Assembly: GCA_002402825.1 (NCBI GenBank)
Contig: DHGP01000028.1
Coordinates: 73,067 to 137,066 of the forward strand
Source of the DNA: Firmicutes bacterium UBA4795
Lineage (GTDB): Bacteria > Bacillota > Desulfotomaculia > Desulfotomaculales > Nap2-2B
Reading direction: 5' to 3'
Length of the DNA stretch: 64,000 nt
In this document: piece by piece, positions 50,308 through 59,233 of the stretch
How the letters are laid out: each line of letters starts with the position of its first letter
How positions within the stretch are numbered: the first letter of the stretch is position 1
Program-made: the position numbers and the translations under genes
Notes under the pieces: model-generated
The model's database searches: none
What the model saw: the letters and a program-made list of their open reading frames with translations, nothing else
Told to the model about the DNA's origin: nothing

Positions 50308-50535
50308 TTAGACAATGTCCACCACTACTTTTTTATTTTGTTTGGTGGCGGCTGCTTTAGCTAAAATACGAATAGCCCGGGCAATACGGCCTTGTTTGCC
50401 AATTACTTTTCCCATATCCTCTGGGGCCACTTTTAATTCTATAAAACAAGATTTTTCTTTCTCGGTCATATTTACTACAACCTTTTCCGGTTCATCAACT
50501 AAAGCTTTGGCCAGAATTTCAACCAATTCTTTCAC
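50308..50535 (-). CDS. khpA: KH-domain RNA-binding protein KhpA (YlqC)
   Basis: The product of about 75 residues begins VKELVEILAKALVDEPEKV and carries the KH loop in VAPEDMGKVIGKQGRIARAI (GKQG). It binds RNA, probably with KhpB. GTG 50535 is 11 nt after GGAGG. A GTG at 50547 overlaps the ribosome site. It lies in its normal place between rpsP and rimM. Confidence 0.93.
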   Translation of the reverse strand: MKELVEILAKALVDEPEKVVVNMTEKEKSCFIELKVAPEDMGKVIGKQGRIARAIRILAKAAATKQNKKVVVDIV

Positions 50536-50610
50536 TTGAAAGCGCACCTCCCTCGAAAATAGTTGGCGGTCGTCATGGAATGAACGAACATTTTCACGGA
50601 CGACGCTCTA

Positions 50611-50850
50611 TTAAATGAGTCCGGCTTTATTAAATAAGACCCGGGTAGTAGGAGTTAACTGGGCTCCATTTTTTAACCAGTATAAAGCTTTTTCTTGATT
50701 AATTTTAACTTCAGCCGGTTCTTTCAGCGGGTTGTAATAACCAATTTCTTCAATAAAACGTCCGTCACGCGGTGCACGTACGTCAGCAACCACAATACGA
50801 TAAAAAGGCTTCTTTTTTTTCCCCATGCGCCGCAATCTTATTTTCACCAT
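50611..50850 (-). CDS. rpsP: 30S ribosomal protein S16
   Basis: The 79-residue protein has the S16 start MVKIRLRRMGKKKKPFYRIV and DGRFIEEIGYYNP. It is of standard length and lies directly after ffh in the usual order. Confidence 0.97.
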   Translation of the reverse strand: MVKIRLRRMGKKKKPFYRIVVADVRAPRDGRFIEEIGYYNPLKEPAEVKINQEKALYWLKNGAQLTPTTRVLFNKAGLI

Positions 50851-50906
50851 TTAACTAAGATTAACCTCCTTATTATCCAGCGTTTCCATAATTTAAGTTC
50901 TAAATC

Positions 50907-52280
50907 CTAAAACAAAGACTTTCCTTTTTTGCCTGGCAGTAATGTACCTGGCACTGGTTTGCCTTTTCCCTTGACCCCTTTTTCTAACTCTACAAATTGT
51001 TTCATCATTTTTTTAGTTTGTTCAAATTGCTTAATCACCCGGTTTACCTCCTGAATAGTTGTACCACTCCCCAGGGCAATCCGCCGCCGCCGGCTTCCGT
51101 TAATTTCGTGGGAATGTTGTCTTTCCCACCTGGTCATAGAGTTAATCACTGCCTCCACGTAAACCAGCTCTTTGTCATCTATTTCCAGTTCTTTAAGCTT
51201 TTTGATGTTCCCCAGACCTGGAATCAAACTGATAATTTGCTGCAGCGGTCCTAATTTTTTAACCTCCCGCAATTGCTCTAAGAAATCATTAAGGTCAAAT
51301 TCCGCCTTACGGATTTTTTTATTTAGTTTAGCCACCTGTTCGGCGTCAAAAGTAGCCTGGGCTTTTTCCACCAGCGTAAGGACATCACCCATACCTAAAA
51401 TACGGTCGGCCATACGGACGGGGTGAAAAGGTTCCAAAGCATCCAACTTTTCCCCCACCCCAATAAATTTTATAGGACAACCGGTAACCGTTTTCACTGA
51501 TAAGGCTGCCCCACCCCGGGTATCTCCGTCCAGTTTAGTTAGGATTACCCCGTCCAATCCTAATCGTCGGTGAAAGGTTTCGGCTATGTTAACGGCTACT
51601 TGACCGGTCATGGCGTCAACAACCAGTAATATTTCGTGGGGGTGAACTTTAGTCTTAATGGTCTCAAGCTCAGTCATTAGTTCGTCATCAATGTGAAGCC
51701 GCCCTGCCGTATCAAAAAGCAAAACGTCCTTTCCCGTTTTAACCGCCTGCTCTACCGCTTGAGAGGCAATATTCACCGGTTTTTGGTTTGGTTGACCCGT
51801 AAAAACCGGCAAATTTAATTGCTGACCCAAAACTTGCAACTGCTTGATGGCCGCAGGACGGTATATATCCAAAGCAACCAACAAAGGCTGCCGGCCCTGC
51901 CTATGCAACATATTGGCCAGTTTAGCCGCGGTGGTAGTTTTCCCTGAGCCGTGTAAACCTACCAACATGACTATAGTGGGAGGTTTTGAGGAAAGATTAA
52001 TTTTTGCTTGAACCCCTCCCATTAACTGGGTCAATTCATCATGGACAATCTTAATTACCTGCTGGGCTGGGGTTAAACTAGCCAGTATTTCTTGACCAAG
52101 GGCACGTTCCTTAACGCGGGTAATGAAATCCTTTACCACCTGGAAATTTACATCTGCCTCCAGCAACGCCCGGCGTACCTCGCGCATAGCTTCATCAATG
52201 TCGGCAGAAGTCAGGCGGCCCTTGTTCCTTAACTTATGAAAAACACCCTGTAATCTTTCCGCTAAATTAGCAAAAATTAT
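50907..52280 (-). CDS. ffh: Signal recognition particle GTPase Ffh, apparent AUA or AUU start
   Basis: The SRP54 protein of about 457 residues has G1 GLHGSGKTTTAAKLA, G3 LLFDTAGRLHIDDELM, TKLDGDTRGGAALSV and a methionine-rich M domain (SRRRRIALGSGTTIQEVN). It targets membrane proteins co-translationally. The family N-terminus IFANLAERLQGVFHKLR is encoded upstream of the first usual start (ATG 52187). The frame is closed by TGA at 52284-52286, leaving only AAA, ATA (52278-52280) and ATT (52275-52277). GGGGTG lies 6 or 9 nt before these. Initiation at AUA or AUU is therefore inferred. Confidence 0.93.
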   Translation of the reverse strand: MIFANLAERLQGVFHKLRNKGRLTSADIDEAMREVRRALLEADVNFQVVKDFITRVKERALGQEILASLTPAQQVIKIVHDELTQLMGGVQAKINLSSKPPTIVMLVGLHGSGKTTTAAKLANMLHRQGRQPLLVALDIYRPAAIKQLQVLGQQLNLPVFTGQPNQKPVNIASQAVEQAVKTGKDVLLFDTAGRLHIDDELMTELETIKTKVHPHEILLVVDAMTGQVAVNIAETFHRRLGLDGVILTKLDGDTRGGAALSVKTVTGCPIKFIGVGEKLDALEPFHPVRMADRILGMGDVLTLVEKAQATFDAEQVAKLNKKIRKAEFDLNDFLEQLREVKKLGPLQQIISLIPGLGNIKKLKELEIDDKELVYVEAVINSMTRWERQHSHEINGSRRRRIALGSGTTIQEVNRVIKQFEQTKKMMKQFVELEKGVKGKGKPVPGTLLPGKKGKSLF

Positions 52281-52287
52281 TTTTCAC

Positions 52288-52343
52288 CCCGTTAGCGTGT
52301 TTTCTAACGCCACGATTGTAATTGATTAAAAGAATATTGTCAA
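52288..52343 (-). promoter_or_regulatory. Consensus promoter and short hairpin leader of ffh
   Basis: TTGACA (52338-52343), 17 nt, TACAAT (52315-52320) form a near-perfect sigma-A promoter. In the short leader CGTTAG and CTAACG can pair just before the GGGGTG ribosome site, which could lower initiation. Confidence 0.75.
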
Positions 52344-52429
52344 GGAAAAGAACGTAAACAGTTTTTTCTTTAAATTTACTAACTAACCTCTAATATTTAC
52401 CATCTTTATTTTTCAATTATGCCTTTTTC

Positions 52430-52825
52430 TTAGTTGTTCAAGGCCGGCTCATGAGTTGCAGCCACTTCTTTTTCTGCTTTGTTCGATGCTTTGCCCCGCG
52501 GCTTATATACCTCCACTGGCTTAGCATAAAAAGGAGAACGCCATTTATAAATTAAATCTATGGCTTTGCGGGGGCAAATATCCACGCAAACCTCGCAAAC
52601 AATACAACGGGCCGGGTAAAAGGTTAACTCATTTTTTTCTTTATCCATACTAATGGCTTCGGCCGGGCAGCGCCGGACACAGGTACCGCAAAGGGTACAT
52701 TTATCTTCGTTAAAGCTGACCTGACCGCGCGCGTGTTCAAAAGGTTCACGCACCTCGACCGGGTAAAGCCGGGTGGCGGGTCCCCCAAAAAAATTTTTTA
52801 AAATTGTAGGTAACATCCAGGGCAT
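52430..52825 (-). CDS. echF: Ech hydrogenase ferredoxin-like subunit EchF
   Basis: The 131-residue NuoI-like protein carries two [4Fe-4S] motifs, CTLCGTCVRRCP and CIVCEVCVDICP. It would pass electrons from soluble ferredoxin to the EchC cluster. It is the last gene of the echABCDEF set, 111 bp after echE. The C-terminal tail is charged and alanine-rich. Gene order and content match group 4 Ech rather than complex I. Confidence 0.9.
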   Translation of the reverse strand: MPWMLPTILKNFFGGPATRLYPVEVREPFEHARGQVSFNEDKCTLCGTCVRRCPAEAISMDKEKNELTFYPARCIVCEVCVDICPRKAIDLIYKWRSPFYAKPVEVYKPRGKASNKAEKEVAATHEPALNN

Positions 52826-52936
52826 TGGCTAAAAACTCCTTTCCCAAGGTGTTTTATTCAAAGTAGAAACATTTTATTTTATATTTAAAAAAATCTAAGT
52901 TTTGTTAAAATCTTATTTTAATTAATTCTTGACTTG

Positions 52937-54019
52937 TTACCGTTCCGTACAACTTATGCAAGGGTCAATAGAAAGAACAATAACCGGTACATCGGCTAAT
53001 TCACAACCAGGTAGCATAACTAAAAGTGAAGGAAGATTGGCAAAAGTAGGCGTGCGTACTTTCAAGCGCTCTAAATTACGGGTGCCATTTCCTTTAGCGT
53101 AATAAAAAAGCTCTCCCCGGGGGGCTTCGGTACGCATAACGGCCTCATTAGCCGGAGGATTCCCTCTTACCCGTACGGCTATTTCTCCGTCAGGCAGTTT
53201 AGCTAAAGCTTCAAGCTGTAAATCAATAGCTTGAAGGGTCTCTTTTGCCCTGACTAAAGCCCGGGCGTAACTATCTCCAGCCTCTTCTACTACCGGTTCA
53301 TAATTTAACTCCCCGTAAGCATCATATTTGGTTAAACGGGCGTCTTCACGTACCCCGCTACCCCTTAAGGTCGGCCCGGCGCAACCTAACTGCAAGGCCT
53401 GCTCTTTGGTTAAAACTCCTTTTCCTATCGTTCTGGACTTTACCGTATAGTCATTAGTTAAAACTTTAATTAAGGATTCGCTTTCTTTGCGGACTGTATT
53501 CAGGGTATCGATACATATTTTTTTCTGCTCCGGGCTTATATCCCGTCGCACTCCACCTATAATATTAACCGACTGGATGACCCGCTGCCCAGTAGTCATT
53601 TCTAAAAGATCTAACACTCGTTCCCTGATTCGCCAAAATTGTAAAAACATGCTTTCAAAACCAAAAGCATCGGCCAGCAATCCTAACCAGAGTAAATGGC
53701 TGTGCGTACGGGACATTTCCGCCCAAATGGTGCGTAAATATTTCACCCGGGGTGGTACTTCCACCGGCCATAATTTTTCCGTTACTTCAACCACAGACAC
53801 GCTGTGGATACAACTGCAAATCCCTCATATCCGTTCGCAAAGGTAAATATTTTTGGTGTATTCGTTTAATTCACAGGCTTTTTCTATCCCCCGGTGAGCA
53901 TAACCAATTGCCGGCATAACATCTACTACTTTTTCATCTTCATAAGTAATCTTTAACTGGACAGGTTCAGGAAGCACCGGGTGCTGGGGACCAAAAGGAA
54001 CTGTTGTGCGCGAGGCCAT
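52937..54019 (-). CDS. echE: Ech [NiFe] hydrogenase large subunit EchE, in-frame UGA read as selenocysteine (predicted)
   Basis: Two open segments (54019-53828 and 53824-52937) lie in the same frame and are split only by TGA at 53825-53827. Read through, they give a 360-residue group 4 large subunit of normal length. The UGA, codon 65, stands at the first Cys of the L1 motif: YLCERI-U-GICSCIHS where relatives have ERICGICxxxH. The C-terminal L2 motif DPCISC (C354, C357) is intact, and the protein ends three residues later with no cleavable tail. A SECIS-like hairpin follows the UGA. The alternative is a nonsense mutation from TGC or TGT. Expected role: proton reduction or H2 oxidation coupled to ion pumping. 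Confidence 0.8.
53791..53807 (-). promoter_or_regulatory. Candidate bacterial SECIS hairpin in echE
   Basis: On the minus strand CCACAG (6 nt), loop CGTGT and CTGTGG form a perfect 6-bp stem. It begins 17 nt after the UGA, so the loop lies 23 nt downstream. A G at the second loop position and this spacing fit the described rules for bacterial selenocysteine insertion elements. Confidence 0.6.
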
Positions 54020-54397
54020 TTAATCTCCTCCTTTCGACGCCGCATTTTCGGTGGTTTTTAAAAGCGGGGTTACCGGACTATCCTGGGCTAAGAGCAAATG
54101 GCCGCCAAAATCCAGGGCCAGGTCTTTTACCTTAAGGCCAAACATTTCTTTCATTTCATTTTCAATTAAGGCCGTGGCCAGGGTAACCTTGGAAAGGCTA
54201 GGAACTTCTTCTTCTTTGTTTACTGTATAGCGCAGCGGGTACAGTTTCACTCCGTTATGGCAGCTGAAAAAATAGGTTACTTCTAGATGTTCACCTAAAT
54301 CGCTGCATACAGCGGTAACAAATTTCGCTCCTTCGGCCATTAATTTTTTACCTTCGTTTAATAATTCATCTTTGGTTATTGCTTTTACGTTTTCCAT
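54020..54397 (-). CDS. echD: Ech hydrogenase subunit EchD (NuoC-like)
   Basis: The 125-residue protein resembles the small NuoC-like EchD subunit: HLEVTYFFSCHNGVKLYPLRY and PSLSKVTLATALIENEMKEMFGL, the latter matching the conserved ExxEreVyDlfGv-type region of NuoC. It is a soluble structural subunit with no cofactor motif. Its start overlaps the echC stop, and its stop abuts the echE ATG. Confidence 0.82.
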   Translation of the reverse strand: MENVKAITKDELLNEGKKLMAEGAKFVTAVCSDLGEHLEVTYFFSCHNGVKLYPLRYTVNKEEEVPSLSKVTLATALIENEMKEMFGLKVKDLALDFGGHLLLAQDSPVTPLLKTTENAASKGGD

Positions 54398-54834
54398 TAT
54401 TTTTTATCCCCTCTCAGGTTGGCTAGTTTTTGTAAGGCTAACACTACCCCGTCTATTATGGCTTCCGGACGTGCAGCACACCCGGGAATATAAACATCCA
54501 CCGGAATAACCTTGTCCACCCCGCCCAGGACGTTATAGCAATTATGAAAAACTCCGCCGCTGGAAGCACAGGTGCCCACGGCAATAACTATTTTAGGGTC
54601 AGGAACCTGCTCGTACAAGTTTTTAAGCACCCTTGCCGTGCGCCTGTTTACTGACCCGGTAATAAGTAAAACATCAGCATGTTTAGGATTGCCCATATTA
54701 ACCATGCCAAAGCGCTCAACATCATAAAGGGGGGTCAAACAGGCCAGAATTTCAATATCGCAGCCATTGCAGGAACTGTTATCGAAATGCAAAATCCAGG
54801 GGGATTTAATCCTTGATTTTTGAATTAAGCCCAT
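54397..54834 (-). CDS. echC: Ech hydrogenase small subunit EchC (NuoB-like)
   Basis: The 145-residue protein has the cysteines that bind the proximal [4Fe-4S] cluster: SSCNGCDIEILA, GTCASSGGVFHNC and YIPGCAARPEAI. It relays electrons between EchF and the NiFe site in EchE. It lies 4 bp after echB. Length and motifs fit group 4 small subunits, which lack the extra clusters of periplasmic hydrogenases. Confidence 0.92.
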   Translation of the reverse strand: MGLIQKSRIKSPWILHFDNSSCNGCDIEILACLTPLYDVERFGMVNMGNPKHADVLLITGSVNRRTARVLKNLYEQVPDPKIVIAVGTCASSGGVFHNCYNVLGGVDKVIPVDVYIPGCAARPEAIIDGVVLALQKLANLRGDKK

Positions 54835-54838
54835 AACT

Positions 54839-55702
54839 TTAAGCCACCCCCTTGGTTAAATATAAATAGGCGATATTTATTATGCCCAAAATCAAACCAA
54901 CTGACCAGCTCAACCGGACCATCCAGCGGGCAGTCATTCGGGCGGCAATATTATCAATTAAAAGTTCTAAAATAAATGTCCCTAGAGCAATTAAAATACC
55001 CACCCATAAAGGATTAGCCCAGAATAAGGCAATTATTCCTAGCAATAAAACCAACTCATACCATTCTACCAACTGAATTAAAGCATAGTAAGGACCGGAG
55101 TATTCAGTAATAGTCCCCCGGACAATCTCCTGGTGGGCGTGGTGCGAGGTGGAAATATCAAAGGGCGATTTGCGCATTTTTATGGTTAAGACAACCAAAA
55201 CCGCAATGAATAAAGGCCATAAGGTAAAAAGCAAGGGCTTGTCTTGCTTAAAAATTTCATTGATGAGAAAGCTTCCGTTTTTGGCGTAAATACCAAGGGC
55301 TAAAAATAAAAGCACCGGTTCATAAGCCAGAATTTGCAGCAATTCCCGGTTGGCTCCAAAGTGAGCGTAAGGGGATTTAGTGCTAAACGCACCTAAAACA
55401 AAACAAACACCGGCAAAACCCAGCAAAAATACCAAAAGTAAAAAATCTAATTTTAAAACTAAAAACACTAAACTAACCACCATAAAAATCAGGTAACCGT
55501 AAATCCAAATAAACTGTAACTTGCTTACAGCAATCCGCTCTTTACCTAAAAGTTTAAAGAAATCATAAAAAGGCTGAATAATGGGTGGACCGTAACGACC
55601 CTGCAAACGGGCCGTAATTTTACGGTCAAAACCAAAAAGCAAGCCGCCTATTAAAGGGGCCACAATTAAAGCAACTATAATAGTAATTAACTGGTTAATC
55701 AT
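54839..55702 (-). CDS. echB: Ech hydrogenase membrane subunit EchB (NuoH-like)
   Basis: The 287-residue integral membrane protein has about eight hydrophobic helices. NuoH-type sequence is seen in KITARLQGRYGPPIIQPFYD and the conserved acidic loop ANRELLQILAYEPVLL, plus SPFDISTSHHAHQEIVRGTI. It anchors the soluble arm and couples electron transfer to ion translocation. Its start overlaps the echA stop by 4 bp. Confidence 0.92.
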   Translation of the reverse strand: MINQLITIIVALIVAPLIGGLLFGFDRKITARLQGRYGPPIIQPFYDFFKLLGKERIAVSKLQFIWIYGYLIFMVVSLVFLVLKLDFLLLVFLLGFAGVCFVLGAFSTKSPYAHFGANRELLQILAYEPVLLFLALGIYAKNGSFLINEIFKQDKPLLFTLWPLFIAVLVVLTIKMRKSPFDISTSHHAHQEIVRGTITEYSGPYYALIQLVEWYELVLLLGIIALFWANPLWVGILIALGTFILELLIDNIAARMTARWMVRLSWSVGLILGIINIAYLYLTKGVA

Positions 55703-57654
55703 TTAAGGATCACCCCGCATCCCAGCATAATAACTAAAAGCACAATAGCGATGGTATTTACCCAGGGATTTAAAGTTTTTTCGCCTAAAGCTTTTTGATA
55801 GTAATAGCCGCCTAACTGAAATTTTGTTTTTACGTCTGCTTCGGCCAGCCATTCATCGGTACCAACATTACCCGTTTGTTCCCCGCAAAGGTAAACCGGA
55901 CGGAGTTCTTTGGGTTTTAACCCGATAAAAAGCAAAGGCAAAAGCAGGGCTACGGCTAAAACAAGATATAAGGGCCAAACCGGGAAAAGGCCTAAGATTC
56001 CTTTTTCGACGAAAGCAGTACCGGTAAGGATTAAACTGTGCCAGCCAAAAGTAATTATCTGATTGCCCGCAATCACGTTATTGGTGGCGGAGAGGATAAA
56101 GCTTTGATAAATGGGACCAATACCCAGACCAATTACGAAAATCCCAATTAATAAAAGCCATAAAGGAACGGAATAGCTAAGGGAAAGTTTTTCCCGCGGC
56201 CAACCCAGTTTTGGTAAAACCTGCAGAAGCCGTCCCAGCCATTTGGTCCAAAAAACAATAGTCAGGCTACTGGCCAAAACAAAGAAAATAGCCGCCAAAG
56301 GAACCATAAAAGCGGCTTCCAAAGCCAGCCATTTCCCTAGCAACATGCCAAAAGGGGGAAGAAACATGGACAGCATTCCCACGGTGGTGATTAGAGTAGT
56401 AAGCGGGGCTTTGGCTGCCAGCCCTTCCATATCTTCAATTTCCCGGCTCCAGATTTGATGTTCAATCGTACCGGCGCAAAGAAATAATAAACCTTTAGAA
56501 ATAGCGTGAAAAATAATTAACAAAATGGCCGCCGCAATGGATAAAGGAGTATTAATCCCGGCACAGGCAATAATTAAACCTAAGTTGGCAATGGTAGAAT
56601 AGGCCAGGACCCGCTTTCCCGTAGTCTGGCTAATCGCCAATCCTGAAGCGGCAAAAAAAGTAAAGGCTCCCGCAATAGCAATGATCGTACTTAAATGTGT
56701 GCCGGCATAAGCAGGGGCAAATCTTAGGACTAGGTAAACACCTGCTTTAACCATGGTGCTGGAGTGAAGTAAAGCCGAAACAGGGGTAGGCGCCACCATA
56801 GCTCCCAAAAGCCAACTTTGGAAAGGCATTTGAGCTGCTTTGGTAAAGCCGGTAAAACACAATAAGGCCACCGGCAGGATAATAACTGCTCCCGGAATGT
56901 TGCCGCTAATAATGTTTTGCACGGAAAGGGCATTTGCTCCTCCTTGGGTGGTATAAAGATAAATAAGGGCGAAAACAAAAGCCGTTCCGCCCAGCGCATT
57001 CATCCAGAGGGCCCGGGCAGCATTATTTATTGCTTCTTTAGTTAAATCGTGGGCAATTAACTGAAAGCAGCATAAAGTGGTAACTTCCCAAAAGAAATAA
57101 AGCCATACTAAATTATTGGCAAAAACTAAACCGTTCATGGCTCCTAAAAACATAATGAGCCAAAAAAGAAACCGGGGTTGTCTGGATTTAGCAAGCTTGG
57201 CGTGATGTTCGTGGTCATACATGTACCTTAGAGCGTAAATACAAATAAGCGAGCCTATAATGGAAATAACTAAAGTCATCACCATGGCTAAATGATCAAC
57301 TACAAAGGCCGGGGTTAACTCAACGTGAGCCTTCATTCCAAACTCCCAATAGGCCAGGGGAATAAGTTGGGTTAAAGCAAAAATAAGGACCAACCAGTTA
57401 CGTAAGGAAATACCAACGTAAAGATAAAATAGAAGAATCACGTAATCTAAAATAGTAACAATTAAACCCCAGTTAAAACCGCCAGGTGAATAAGCAAAAG
57501 ATCCCTGCTGCAAAAACAAGATACTATTAACCGCTAGAATTATGGCGGTTAAGACGACAATAAAGCTCTGGACGTGGTACTGGCGAATAACAAAGACAAG
57601 TATACCAGCTACCAGTGGCAAAAGAATGGCTATCGCCATCATCCAGGATTCCAC
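55699..57654 (-). CDS. echA: Ech hydrogenase ion-pumping membrane subunit EchA (NuoL-like)
   Basis: The 651-residue antiporter-like subunit has many membrane helices. The conserved pump core has YFFWEVTTLCCFQLIAHD (Glu in helix 5), KAAQMPFQSWLLGAM (Lys in helix 7) and TPVSALLHSSTMVKAGVYLVLR. It translocates H+ or Na+ during ferredoxin-driven H2 formation. GTG 57654 is 6 nt after AAGGGGGG. It is the first gene of the operon, with a divergent glycosyltransferase across a 300-bp A/T-rich gap that holds both promoters. Confidence 0.93.
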   Translation of the reverse strand: MESWMMAIAILLPLVAGILVFVIRQYHVQSFIVVLTAIILAVNSILFLQQGSFAYSPGGFNWGLIVTILDYVILLFYLYVGISLRNWLVLIFALTQLIPLAYWEFGMKAHVELTPAFVVDHLAMVMTLVISIIGSLICIYALRYMYDHEHHAKLAKSRQPRFLFWLIMFLGAMNGLVFANNLVWLYFFWEVTTLCCFQLIAHDLTKEAINNAARALWMNALGGTAFVFALIYLYTTQGGANALSVQNIISGNIPGAVIILPVALLCFTGFTKAAQMPFQSWLLGAMVAPTPVSALLHSSTMVKAGVYLVLRFAPAYAGTHLSTIIAIAGAFTFFAASGLAISQTTGKRVLAYSTIANLGLIIACAGINTPLSIAAAILLIIFHAISKGLLFLCAGTIEHQIWSREIEDMEGLAAKAPLTTLITTVGMLSMFLPPFGMLLGKWLALEAAFMVPLAAIFFVLASSLTIVFWTKWLGRLLQVLPKLGWPREKLSLSYSVPLWLLLIGIFVIGLGIGPIYQSFILSATNNVIAGNQIITFGWHSLILTGTAFVEKGILGLFPVWPLYLVLAVALLLPLLFIGLKPKELRPVYLCGEQTGNVGTDEWLAEADVKTKFQLGGYYYQKALGEKTLNPWVNTIAIVLLVIMLGCGVILK

Positions 57655-57774
57655 ATTTTACCCCCCTTAAATTTAAAAATTTTTAATTTTATGAAATTGT
57701 TATACTTTTATGCTTATTTTCACCTCCTTTTTTAATCTTGCTTTTCTTTCTTCCGATTTTATAACCTGAAAAGT

Positions 57775-57803
57775 ATTATAACAATAAATTTCAGCTTTGA
57801 AAA
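57775..57803 (-). promoter_or_regulatory. Probable promoter of the ech operon
   Basis: A consensus TATAAT (57775-57780) with a weaker TTTTCA 17 nt upstream (57798-57803) faces echA, leaving a leader of about 115 nt. The rest of the 57655-57962 gap is A/T-rich with no other clear feature. Confidence 0.5.
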
Positions 57804-57962
57804 GTTTTTTTGGGCTTTAGTTCTTTATAATTTTTGTTTTAAGGAATAATTTACTGATTTTTACGCCTAAAACGCATAAAAAAGGAAGAGAAATAAAATA
57901 ATATTTTTAAATCTAACCTTATTTTTTTCGGGTTTAAGTTTTACCAGAGAAGGAGGTTGTTG

Positions 57963-59207
57963 ATGCGTATTTTAATGTTGTCCTGGGAATATCCTCCTAA
58001 GGCAGTAGGGGGAATTGCCCAGCATGTTTATGATTTAACCGCCGCGCTGGCCGAGGCAGGTGAAGATGTTTACCTGCTTACCTGTGGGGAGGCAGGAATA
58101 CCGGAATACGAAAAAATAAACGGGGTCCACGTCCACCGAATAATTCCTTACCAAGTTTCAGCCCCTGATTTTGTTACCTGGGTAGCCCAGTTAAATATTG
58201 CTTTACTTGAAAAAACCATTCCTTTAATGGCCAAACTAGAAGAATTTAATATTATTCATGCCCATGACTGGCTGGTTGCTTACGCCGCCCGGGTTATAAA
58301 GCACGCTTACCGCCTGCCTTTAATCGCCACCATTCACGCTACGGAATACGGCCGAAACTACGGCCTGCATAACGATATGCAGCGTCATATTAGCGATATT
58401 GAATGGTGGTTGTGTTTTGAGGCCTGGCGGGTGATTTGCTGCAGTCAATACATGAAAAGGGAAATACGATATGTTTTTCAGGTGCCGGAAGATAAAATTA
58501 AAATCATTGTAAACGGCGTTAACCCGGCTAATTTTCAGCTAAAGCAACCTGAAGCAAAAAGGGAGCAATATGCCGCCCCTGACGAACAATTAGTTTTTTG
58601 CGTTGGCCGTCTGGTGAGGGAAAAAGGGTTTCAGGTTTTGCTTGATGCTGTCCCCCATATTTTAACCCGTTGTCCCAAGACGAAATTTGTTATTGCCGGC
58701 AAAGGACCTTATGAAAAAAATTTACGGCAGCAGGCGGCTAAAATGGGCATAGCCCATCGGATTTATTTTACCGGCTATGTTGATGATGAGGTGCGTAATT
58801 CCCTTTACAATTGGGCGGATGTAGCTGTTTTTCCAAGCCTTTACGAACCTTTCGGAATTGTAGCCCTGGAAGCAATGGCGGCAAAAACGCCGGTGGTGGT
58901 ATCAGACACCGGTGGATTAAGTGAAATTGTAAGGCACGGGTTGGACGGATTAAAAGCATACCCGGGAAACAGTCAATCCTTAACCAATATGATTGTCTAT
59001 TTATTACAAAATAGTGAATTGCGAACCAAATTGCGCCAGGGAGCTTATTTAAAAGCACAAAAAGAATTTAACTGGCCGAACATCGCCCAGCAAACAAAAG
59101 AGGTTTACCGGGAAGTATGGAAAGCCCATGGTCATTCTTTACTTAATAGCCATACCGCACCAGAAAAAATTTTTAACCGGGTGACCCGCATTTTTGCCCG
59201 GGCTTAA
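57963..59207 (+). CDS. Glycosyltransferase family 4, glycogen-synthase-like
   Basis: The 414-residue GT-B protein starts MRILMLSWEYPPKAVGGIAQHV. It has IIHAHDWLVAYAARV, the donor-site segments FCVGRLVREKGFQVLLDAV and VIAGKGPYEKNLRQQ, and FPSLYEPFGIVALEAMA with the EX7E motif. The sequence resembles starch/glycogen-synthase-type members of GT4. ATG 57963 lies 6 nt after GGAGG. It is followed 26 bp later by a sugar-nucleotide enzyme, which suggests joint polysaccharide synthesis. Confidence 0.88.
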   Translation: MRILMLSWEYPPKAVGGIAQHVYDLTAALAEAGEDVYLLTCGEAGIPEYEKINGVHVHRIIPYQVSAPDFVTWVAQLNIALLEKTIPLMAKLEEFNIIHAHDWLVAYAARVIKHAYRLPLIATIHATEYGRNYGLHNDMQRHISDIEWWLCFEAWRVICCSQYMKREIRYVFQVPEDKIKIIVNGVNPANFQLKQPEAKREQYAAPDEQLVFCVGRLVREKGFQVLLDAVPHILTRCPKTKFVIAGKGPYEKNLRQQAAKMGIAHRIYFTGYVDDEVRNSLYNWADVAVFPSLYEPFGIVALEAMAAKTPVVVSDTGGLSEIVRHGLDGLKAYPGNSQSLTNMIVYLLQNSELRTKLRQGAYLKAQKEFNWPNIAQQTKEVYREVWKAHGHSLLNSHTAPEKIFNRVTRIFARA

Positions 59208-59233
59208 GATTATAAATATATTAGCTAAAAGGG

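Noticed and set aside
53801..53830. Frameshift in echE
   Set aside because: The two parts are in the same frame (54019 minus 53800 is a multiple of 3), and homology continues directly across the TGA, so it is a single stop codon and not a frameshift.
52430..57654. Respiratory complex I (nuo) operon
   Set aside because: There are six genes in ech order, with nickel-binding CxxC motifs in the large subunit, a short NuoC-like subunit and no nuoJKMN genes. Group 4 hydrogenase fits better.
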